DNA from: Karalla daura
Taxonomy: Eukaryota > Chordata > Actinopteri > Chaetodontiformes > Leiognathidae
Direction: 5' to 3'
Assembly: GCA_029224185.1 (NCBI GenBank)
Contig: CM055210.1
Location: 10,595,021 to 10,659,020 of the forward strand
DNA: 64,000 nt
Below are positions 55,651-64,000 of the stretch, piece by piece. Below the pieces are notes generated by a model, which was not told the origin of the DNA, did no database searches, and saw only the letters and a program-made list of their open reading frames with translations. The position numbers and the translations under genes were made by a program. Within the stretch, counting starts at the first letter, position 1, and the number at the start of each line of letters is the position of its first letter.

Positions 55651-58140
55651 AATTTTACCCATTCACAGTTGGTCAGAGAGAGGGAGTCTTTATAAATGTA
55701 GCTTGCTACATAGACACATGGATAGATCGATATCTGAAGAAGATATCTTCCACTAACAACAACAGTGTAACGATATTCAAGTTGTGTTGCATTGAATGAG
55801 GACCTCAACCTGTGACCCCGACATAAAGAAGGTGCTGACACTGACAATCAATCATTGCATTCTGTACATGATACGTTTCCAGACGACACTGTGTGAATCA
55901 TACAACACAGACACGACAGATTTACGGCTGTAAACTGGGTACAATACTAACTGTTGGGAGCTTAAGGTCAAATGGAGCCAGTAAAGGATATCCCATTGCA
56001 GCCATAAACCTAATCCAATTTCACATCCGAAGACGACTCGACAGCTTGAATGCTGACCCGGGGATCAGAGAAGCCAAATAGGCTTGGACTTAACCACTGT
56101 ACGACATTCATCACACTGGCATTGATACCTCCGGATGGATCTCTTTTTAAACTGTTTTAGTGTTACAGCGTTTCCACTCTCAGATGTCCTCACGTCACGT
56201 CACAGAGGCGTCAAGATTTTACATGCTAAACTCAGTTGTGACAGCCTCGACGGTCCTCGCTCAATAAAACATCCACATCTGTACTGTGCATTTTGCTCGA
56301 CAAATGGGCACGGCAACTCAAATCGCTTTAAACCACAGCTTCTCTTTTGACGCCTTGTGCTCGCATGCGTCATGTCTCCTGACCTCCTACAAAGGCTGAG
56401 TATGTGGTAGCACCTCGGAACAAGTTAAATAATAAATCCCTTTGTTTACTGTCACGCATCATCAAGAGGTTGGCTGGTCCTGACTTTTCTTTCTCTGTCC
56501 ACAATGCAGTAAGTGCTACAACCCAGTTTTGAAAAAGGTTGTATACAACATAGTAACATCTCAATATAACTTCTACAGGTAAACTGGGCCTCAGCACTCC
56601 TGTATTGTTCATTCGAGTGTCATATTGGATGTCAGTTGCCACATGTTCAATAGAACACACAAACACATAAAGCATTTCGATACAGTGTTGATGTTTGGGT
56701 AAACACTCAAATGGAAACCAGCAGAGAAAACAACGACTGTGTTTTTCGGTGGTTGGAGCCGGTTGTCCATTGATTGCACATTAATGACCTTGATTCTCGT
56801 CTTTGCTCACACATAAAGGCGCCTGATGTGATTTTTGAGCATTTTCAGATTTAACTTAACTGAAAATCTATGTTTTGATTAACACAATAGCAGCTTCAGA
56901 TCAGATCACACAAAATCACAGTTTAGTTTAACACAATTCATTGTTTAAATGACACGTTACTTCATCGTTGCATTTCCAGAGCTCATGCATTTTCCTCTGC
57001 CTGCTCCATACTCTGAAGGAGCGAAGGTAGAGAGAGCCTGCAGGCTTCCATCTAACTTTATGCTGGCAGCGAGCTGCTGTTAAAAATAGCCACAAGCTGA
57101 ATACACAAGTTTCCTCCTACTTACCTCGCACCAAAACCATGGCATACACCACAGTAATACATACAGTACCTTTGTGAGGACAAATATATTCTCAGCCTAA
57201 GCTGGTTGAGGTTCACAAATGCTATCTCCGTTTGTCTTTGTGGTGTGGTACACCTGCTGTGTGTGCCTCCTTTCCGAGGTTTGCTCTGCCTAGTTTGGCG
57301 CAGAATTCAGACAAAATCCACAAAGCTGCAATGGGGAAAATATGCAAGTTTACCCCCGGGCCCTCAAGTGGTTCTGACTACTCATGAAACAGCTAGATCT
57401 TTCTCCTTACTTTGTTGCACTTCAAGTCTGAAACTGTCAAAACTGAATAAAAACAAAAAGGAAGACAGACAGAGGAAAAAAAAAAATCCAGGAATGAGTC
57501 CATCTCTCCAGGGTGGCTTTTCAAAACAAGGGAGATGATGGTTGTTAGGTTGTATACACATTAGCTGAGAGAACTTTGGCACTCGGGCAACAGAAGACAA
57601 ATGGATGGGATGAGGAGAGTAAGCTGCGAGGGCTACAAGAGGAGGAGGGAAACCAATTTGAGGTGCCAATCAGCCAGTTTGAGAACAGAAGCAAAAAAAA
57701 AAATCACCATTCTGCCGTGAAAAAGTTTGAGTCAAATTAGTCTGACAATGTGTCCGGGATTTATTTTACTTCTCTTCCAGTGATAATGGTGACACCCAAT
57801 CACACAAGAGATAGCTCTGTCCTTGGGCCACTTAAAAGCCACTTGCTCAGCCTCCCACATACCTTCAGATGATTGCGTCTGACCTCAGTTTCGTGAGCGC
57901 CACCGGGAGCCACAGCACCCTCACAAAGCACCGTTTACCACCGACGGGTATCAGGTCTCTCCACTGTGACCCCTTCAACAATAAGCCGAGACATTAATGT
58001 GCAGGGACTTCTTGCCCGTTCATGATGTAACAAGAATAAGAGTAAGGGAGAAAATCAAGGACACACATTACAGGTAATTTTGTTGGAATCACAAAGGCTT
58101 TGATTCATTGTATCCCACACTTATATCTTGGCAAATATCT
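55651..58140. other. Unique non-coding stretch
   Basis: Mixed sequence. On the minus strand a consensus donor 'gcgag|GTAAGTAGG' lies near 57118-57127, with a weak acceptor-like 'accagcttag' about 75 bp upstream in transcription order. The short interval is open but unrecognisable. A-runs near 57477 and 57695. No gene is supported. Confidence 0.4.
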
Positions 58141-58144
58141 CAAC

Positions 58145-58295
58145 AAGGCACACACAATTCATTCGCACACAAGGGCAGTTTAGGTACTGGGGGAAAACAT
58201 GCAAACTCCACACAGAAAGGCACTCAGATCGACAATGGAGTTGAATCCAGGTCCATATTGCCGTGAGACGACAGGGCTATCCATCAGACCAACAA
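58145..58295 (-). repeat. SINE-like repeat, partial copy
   Basis: Tail-to-head: 'attcattcgcacacaagggc', 'catgcaaactccacacagaa', 'aggcactcagatcgacaatg', 'gagttgaatcc' (B-box region; reverse complement GGATTCAACTC), 'ttgccgtgagacgacagggc'. The head half is well preserved and the distal body is missing. Confidence 0.58.
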
Positions 58296-58775
58296 AGATA
58301 TCAAGAATTTATCTTTGAAAGATCTTTTATGCGGAGTTTCACAATTCCACGTCCATCCAGTGACAACCTGTCGAGATATTTCACTCTAGCCAAACCAAAT
58401 GACGACAAAGTGAAATAAGTCGTAAAGAAAGAGCAAAAATTGAGGGTGATACAGCAGATGGAGAGAGAACGAAAGAAAAGCAGCATATGAGATACAGAGT
58501 GATGCAAAAAGTTGAGATGCTGAGGAGCGAAAAATGCCCACCAACACAACCCACACTGTTATCAAGTCATCACACGGCCATTAAACAGATATCCAGGTGA
58601 TGCTCCCAGACGGAGAAAATTCAACCGTTTCCCTGTAACAACTTCGTCACGGCGTCACAGACGAGGTCAGCCTGGCTCATCCTCACATGAAGCTGCAGTA
58701 ATTATCTGTTGACTATTACAATTCCCTCTTTTCTGTACAAATGCTGTAAATCAGTAGCATGTAACAGCGGCAACC
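58296..58775. other. Unique non-coding stretch
   Basis: No repeat or gene signal is supported between the SINE copy and the microsatellite cluster. Confidence 0.5.
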
Positions 58776-58777
58776 TG

Positions 58778-58778
<1 letters not shown>

Positions 58779-58818
<40 letters not shown>

Positions 58819-58842
58819 TTTGTGTATGTGTGAATGGGAGAG

Positions 58843-58894
<52 letters not shown>

Positions 58895-58994
58895 AAGGAG
58901 ATACTGCCATCTTATTCCATGGCGCTCTTTTTCTGAGACACCTCCACTCCCCCCTCCCATCCTTTTAACACACACACACACACACACACACAAA
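58779..58994. repeat. Microsatellite cluster: (GT)n, (GA)n, (CA)n
   Basis: GT array 58779-58814, interrupted GTTTGTGTATG, GA array about 58844-58890, about 75 bp of unique sequence, then a CA array about 58968-58993. The GT and CA arrays are mutually complementary and could fold across the GA tract. Long frames (Cys-Val, Leu-Ser, Thr-His runs) are repeat artefacts. Confidence 0.93.
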
Positions 58995-59029
58995 TACACA
59001 CCACACCCCATACCATACATCAAACCATG

Positions 59030-59300
59030 CATTTATGCCAAGCAATTGAATTCTTATTGGATATAAATCCGGGCAGTGACAAATGAGGGCCCGTGTCCGC
59101 GTCTTCGCCTTATAAACTGACATGCATCTCTCATGACTGATACCTTTAATTAGCACGGCAGTCTGCGAGAGGCACAGCTTTCTGTCTTTCACCTCTGGAG
59201 CCGAGGCACACTTACCGAGCGGAGCCGCAGATAAGAGGCACCAGTTTGTTGCCAAGATGCCGCGGGCGCTTTCAGACCTTCTTTTTGAGGCGAATTAGGA
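59030..59300. promoter_or_regulatory. Candidate conserved element with minus-strand donor-like site
   Basis: 'gccaagcaattgaattctta', 'gatacctttaattagcacgg' (TAATTAG core) and CpG-bearing 'gcggagccgcagataagagg' sit in unique sequence. On the minus strand 'cgctcg|GTAAGTGTG' near 59211-59220 is a reasonable donor within the 96-codon frame 58965-59255, which is otherwise unrecognisable and runs into the CA array. Confidence 0.33.
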
Positions 59301-59369
59301 AAAGTTTAAGGTCTGGCTTAGAAGTAGATCATGTGAGAAAAACATGTCCCCACTGCTAGAACAAACAAA

Positions 59370-59425
59370 CATATATATATATATATATATACATATATAT
59401 ACAAACACATATATGCATTGTATGC
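59370..59425. repeat. (TA)n and ATATGCAT-rich tract
   Basis: TA array (about 59371-59391), then 'acatatatatacaaacacat' and 'atatgcattgtatgcatatg', which holds nested ATGCAT cores. Confidence 0.85.
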
Positions 59426-60635
59426 ATATGCATGAGGACCAACCAATTCAAATGTTTACTTCACTCAAATCCAACGAAATATGCAATTTCTACACTGCAC
59501 ACTTCACAATTTGGGATTTTGATTGCATGGAAAGGATGATGTGTGATGGCTTTGATTTTTTTTTCGCCTGCGTTATTTTGAAAGATTACAGATTACTAAT
59601 GGGCAGCCTCAAAGAGATGGTGAAGAACAATTCTGGGGGCTTACGGTGGGGGCACATCACATCCACGCGTTTCAGTAAGAGATAGAAAGTGGTAAGAGCA
59701 CCAAGGAGATGGAAGAGAACAGTGCCTGTCAATTGGCAAACAGACAAAAAAAAAGAACCCTTCGGCTTTATTCAACCTCTCCCTCACGTGCACAGAGGCA
59801 GTGATCATCTGCAGTCAGGATATACGTGCTGGGTGACTTCCAAATACAGATGAAAAGTGAGCATCTCAGTGGATGAGGTTGGCTACCTCTGAGTCTTATT
59901 CACAAGTGATGGTAAAAGGGCTTTTAAGCTTGGCAGCCGCATGATGGCTTCCCCTGCATCACTGCAGGCTTTGCATGAAACCGGAGAGGGAGAGAGACAG
60001 GCTGGCTACAAAGCAGAGCTCTTGATTTGGCAGTGAGACTCTTCACCTCTGATTAGAAGCTTGAGCGGGGACTGAAACACTCAGATCACAGATACAAACG
60101 GTCAAGATGAGTTTCCTCAATGAGCTTAGCTTTCGTATTAGAGGCTAATGGGTTTCTAAAGGGCCTGGCTATGCAGGTATCTCTCCCAAGCATCGAGATG
60201 AGCTAGTTGAAAAGCCTCTGGCAATGTTCCAAGAGTCCATCTTGTCCCTTTCCACTTTGGATGTTATCCAGATGTGACCTTACGGGAGATGACCGTGAGG
60301 TGGACCTATGGCAGCTGCAGAGGGCTGCGAGGGAAAGGGACATATGGGCTGCGCTGTTTGCCATGTTGCTGTCCTGAATGGGGAGAAAAGGGAAAATTTC
60401 CTTCTCTGCTTGTGTTCAGGGGCTTCGTACAATCATTACTCTCCATCTGTGATGTAATTCATATCGAATTCATATCGAAACAGGTTTGTTGTCCTCTCAA
60501 ACAGGACACAGGGGAATCAATCCAAAGTGTAAACCATTGGGCTGACAATTTGGGAAGAGGATTGAGGGGGGGTTCAGGATTGACAAAAAAGCAGGGTTGT
60601 TCAAACAATAATGGTCACTATTTGCTGACCATTTG
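59426..60635. other. Unique non-coding stretch
   Basis: Frames at 59344-59685 and 60274-60636 are domainless. There is no splice-flanked exon or repeat family. Confidence 0.5.
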
Positions 60636-60639
60636 AACT

Positions 60640-60960
60640 TCTACACCAATTACTGCAGCATGATGTAATTGTCTCAATCTTACTGCCCATTCATTCCATC
60701 CATTATCCATTATTACTACCACATACGACATGCGTAATCTATGATCAAACAATTAAGAAGAGGGGAAAAAAAGGACCATTAATGATACCCTATTAAAAGC
60801 CTGACCCACTTTATCTGTCAGGGCAGTCCAGGATTAGATTTAATTTTGACGTGATGTGATAATTAAGCACTATTCATGCTGTCTATTGAATTCGTATTAT
60901 GTGCCAGTTCCACGCTCAACCTCCATAACATGCCCTTTGATGTAAAGCACACACATGTCA
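60640..60960. promoter_or_regulatory. Candidate conserved non-coding element
   Basis: 'gcatgatgtaattgtctcaa', 'aaaggaccattaatgatacc', 'gtccaggattagatttaatt' (GGATTA core near 60831) and 'gtgataattaagcactattc' are clustered in repeat-free sequence apart from a short 'ccattcattccatccattat' patch. No coding support. Confidence 0.37.
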
Positions 60961-61655
60961 AGACACACGTCTAGTATCAGGCAGAGAAGAGAGAAGAGAA
61001 GAGAGCGAGGTAGAGAAATGGATCATAACCTGAAATGGAATCAGGTCTCTCTTCAAGGCTGCAGATCACATAGATATCAGCACTGAAATTTTACGCTGGA
61101 TTTTTTGCTTAAAGCACATTGCACTGTCCTCTATTGTCTTTAATGGGGCTGAAAACTATGCACCCAAAGAAGATTGTCACCATTCCTACTATGTCAAATC
61201 AGTAACAAGTACTGCAATTAAGTTGGTTCCTGGAGAAAACCATATTCTTCAAGCAACTAGATACGTTTTACAGTGATTTTGCACAGGACGGACTTAACCT
61301 TTCAATCTATACTACTCTGAGCACTTTAGAAAATGTCTTGGGTTTTGGAAAAATCTTTTCCTTAGCCTTTTCCTGCTTGTGTTAAGTAGTTTATGCAAAG
61401 CATGTGCAGGTTTCTAATAATGTCAGAAATAATATTTGTAAATGTCTACTTGCGGCACTACTTTCAAAAATAACCTATTTTACTGGAGGGGCAATGGTTC
61501 TTGCAGAAAAGGAGAAAGCTAAAAAAAATGGCCTTAAATGCTCTTCGGCTGATGGTGGAGGACCTAGTTTTCCCAGATGAACCCCTGTTTCGGTACTTTA
61601 AGAGCGAGACTGAAGGCTTTCAGATGGTGGCAGAAGAGACTGAATAGGAAGGAGT
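60961..61655. other. Unique non-coding stretch
   Basis: A GAGAA-type purine patch lies at about 60983-61008. Otherwise no supported element. Confidence 0.5.
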
Positions 61656-61665
61656 GTGTCAGTGT

Positions 61666-61718
<53 letters not shown>

Positions 61719-61746
61719 GTGGTGGTGGTGGTGGGGGGGGGGGGGG
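61656..61746. repeat. (GT)n, (GGT)n and G14 compound tract
   Basis: Interrupted then pure GT array (61671-61716), GGT units (about 61716-61733), and about 14 consecutive G (61733-61746). Frames across it (Cys-Val-Gly on plus, Pro/His on minus) are artefacts. The G-rich end has quadruplex potential. Confidence 0.95.
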
Positions 61747-63345
61747 TGGCGGTAGCAGCAGCTTGGTCTGAAACATCACGGCTTATCTCTCCTGGCTCAG
61801 CCCTTCCTTGCCCAGTCGAGTTTGTATCTCATCAACCTCTACAATCTCGTTCCTTCGTTCCCAACGTTGTCTCGTGGTCTCTCTTCCACCTCCCACTTTT
61901 CTTGAGCGCGCCGGGATGTACACCCAGGCACCCATGCTCCTCTCATTTACGCAGGCCTTCACAGGGCCAATCGCTGCCTGACATTTTGTCTCACAGTTCA
62001 GTGCGTACTATTCCCAAAGGGATCTATTAAGATATGGTACTCAGTGAGCCAGGGAAAAAGGAGCTGCCGAGCTGCAGAGTGGATTAGTTAATCAATAATA
62101 CGGGGAAGCATTAAAATAAATGCATTCATACGTTGATACAGAACAGTGGCAGGGTGGCGTCTAGCTTTCATGATTCCCTGTGGTATCCATCACTGCAAAT
62201 GGTGGGTGGACACTTTTCCGAGGGTAATTGTCGCAAACGTTGGTATTTACATGAGAAGCTCCAGAAATGAGCACGATACTAAAATTTATGTTCACCTCTA
62301 AAACAATGGACAAACCCTCTAGATGTGGACATAGCACACTATTGTTGCAGTACAGTTTCTGCTCGACTGTACGGCCTTGAAGGAACAATGACCCTGGAGC
62401 GATTTTTTTTGTCCTCATGCAAATGATACTTTTCTTTAATTCTCGGGAGAGAAAAAGAGGAACTAGGCTCATTATCATGCAACTTTACTGCATTACTGCA
62501 CCACTGAACTCCTTTTACCTTGGCTAACATCTAAGTGAACCGACTCCCTGTTTCTGCAAAGTACTCCAGTCCCTAAAAACCCCCAAGGGACACTGAGATG
62601 CAGCTCAACAGAGATTTGCAAAGAAAACTGAGATGATAAAAGATGGAAAACGTAAGCAAGTAGCCAGAGCTGGAGGAAATTTTGGCACGTGATAATTTAT
62701 CATTGCAAAGTGGACAAAAAAGACTCATTCTGGGAGTTGCAAATGGAGTGAAATGTTGGAATAAAACATCACGAGGTACAGGCAGCACAGGCACAAAGCA
62801 AACGGTGAAGAAACCAATACACTGAGGCAAAGATGCCTTTAAACAGACTTGGACAAAGTGTTCTCAAATATCTCAGATGTTCCTGTGAGAAGAAAATGCA
62901 TTGCAGGAGAGTGTGACCATGCCATGTTGACATCTCTGTTCCATCTCCATGTTCCCCTCATCATATCTATCATGTCTATCTGGATATATGGAGCGATGAG
63001 TGTCAAAGAAATGGAAAAATAAAGCCATGGACTGGGTGTTCCACAGTGCAGCACAGGCAGTTTTCTTTAGATTCTTTGGAATTTGATTATCTCAAACAAC
63101 TATTGGAAATCAAACAGACCAGAAAAGAGGCAAATTGTTAGAAACAGAGATGCTTTATTTAGGCTGAGGGAAAATAACAATACCTAACACTGCATTTAGA
63201 TTTGCCAGGCGGACTACATATTGGAAGGACCAATGGTCCTTGGTATATAATGCTACAGTTTGTCAGTGAAGTAAAAACTCAATAGAAAAGAAAATTTCAT
63301 TGTCAGATTTTGACACTGACACTCTTCAACTCAAGTACCCTACAT
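61747..63345. other. Unique non-coding stretch
   Basis: Mixed sequence. Frames at 62161-62478 and 62573-62830 lack domains. No repeats beyond short T/A runs are recognised. Confidence 0.5.
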
Positions 63346-63349
63346 CCAC

Positions 63350-63562
63350 TTTCTTAACCGATTTCATACCATATTGGGTTTGAGGGGGTCTGTTGGAGTC
63401 AGTCCTCCTGTACAATGCCAGTCTATTGCATTATATACACCATTCATTCCTAAGCATGCACATTTTTGGAAAAAACCCACAGAAAACCCCACACAAAAAG
63501 ACAATGAATCCGACCTGGGAGTTGAACCAAAGTCTGAAGTGCTAACCACCAAATCACTGTGT
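63350..63562 (-). repeat. SINE-like repeat, good copy
   Basis: Tail-to-head: 'cttaaccgatttcatacc', 'ggagtcagtcctcctg', 'caatgccagtctattgca', 'cattcattcctaagcatgca', 'acccacagaaaacccc', 'gggagttgaaccaaagtc' (reverse complement holds GGTTCAACTCC, the same B-box variant as the copy at 98-349), 'gtgctaaccacc'. Confidence 0.6.
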
Positions 63563-64000
63563 CTTCATTTTAGTATTTACCCATATAGTCGCGCCACAGG
63601 TCCCTTGGCAAATGTAGACAGTGTGATATCACAACCCAACGTGACTAAAAATAGACACAGAGCTGAAAATGTTTCATCTTACTGAGAGTGTCGGGTTTTG
63701 GCAACAACTTCGAAGAGACAAAGAGAATGAGTTTGTGTCTGGAGTCATCAGTCTGTACCACCATTCAGGAGCCATACGGGCAGGGAGAAAAAAATATTTT
63801 TTCCCTCACCGATAGCAGCAGCAGTAAAATGCAATGCAGTCACAGCTCGGCTCTTTATCTATTGTTTGCGGCACATGAAATACAGTTCCCTCCGAGATGT
63901 GATTTTTTTTGTACTCATCAGCTGGGACCGGCACATCGACGCATCCTCCCCCATCACTTTTCTTGACTGGAAATACGATTGGATTCTCCACCTGTACGCA
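63563..64000. other. Unique non-coding stretch
   Basis: To the window edge: 'gatagcagcagcagtaaaat' and ordinary sequence. The two overlapping frames (plus 63688-63966, minus 63806-63991) are unrecognised. Confidence 0.5.

Noticed and set aside
58716..59066. Leu-Ser, Arg-Glu and Thr-His repeat frames
   Set aside because: Translations of the GT, GA and CA arrays.
61564..62030. Plus and minus frames with Cys-Val, Gly-Val, Pro and His runs
   Set aside because: Translations of the GT/GGT/G compound tract.

Overview
The window reads as non-coding nuclear DNA from a bony fish, most likely a percomorph-type teleost. Three things suggest this. First, there is a dense load of CA/GT, GA/CT, GATA, ATCC and ATGA microsatellites. 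Second, at least twelve diverged copies of one tRNA-derived SINE-like repeat are present; it has a B-box-like motif at one end and an ATGA/GATG-type tail at the other, a pattern I associate with teleost genomes. Third, there are LINE 3'-end remnants of the '(T)GACAATAAA...CTTGAATCTT' kind. The species cannot be fixed from sequence alone.

No protein-coding gene is convincingly present. The longest open frame is 183 codons (43822-44373, minus strand). It is AT-rich and has no recognisable domain, and most other long frames run through microsatellites (Thr-His, Leu-Ser, Tyr-Leu-Ser-Ile and Cys-Val runs). No rRNA, tRNA, CRISPR, IS element or operon structure was seen. The best exon-like object is 6257-6473 (+). 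It has a good polypyrimidine-AG acceptor, a full-consensus CAG|GTAAGT donor and one open frame, and could be a lncRNA exon, a rare coding exon or a conserved element.

Layout. 0-10 kb: SINE copies, a possible conserved block at 540-800, the exon candidate, a block rich in homeodomain sites at 6.5-7.3 kb, LINE tails at 5.3-5.6 kb, and a compact CpG island with a strong hairpin at 9.57-9.80 kb. 10-26 kb: mostly unique sequence with several conserved-element-like blocks, including a full-length SINE copy at 16.3 kb, twin homeodomain sites at 25.4 kb and an RFX-like X-box at 24.9 kb. 26-37 kb: a long GATA array at 28.3 kb, a SINE copy carrying four telomere-like hexamers at 30.6 kb, and a promoter-like CCAAT-box cluster at 36.7 kb. 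37-51 kb: further regulatory-looking blocks, a Z-DNA-prone tract at 41.77 kb and two SINE copies at 47 kb. 51-56 kb: two diverged direct copies of a roughly 0.3 kb unique-looking segment about 3 kb apart, one of them ending in a 21-bp perfect hairpin next to an ATCT/ATCC array, plus a 27-bp palindrome at 54.9 kb. 56-64 kb: microsatellite-rich sequence, two SINE copies and two conserved-element-like blocks.

The likeliest reading is a gene desert or large intron of the kind that surrounds vertebrate developmental regulators, where isolated AT-balanced blocks rich in TAATTA, GGATTA and POU-like sites act as long-range enhancers. That reading is inference. I did no alignment, so every regulatory call rests on composition and motifs seen by eye. 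I found no new biological system that I can defend. The most distinctive items are the 52/55 kb duplicated pair with its hairpin, the 9.7 kb CpG island hairpin, the CCAAT cluster and the strongly spliced exon candidate.
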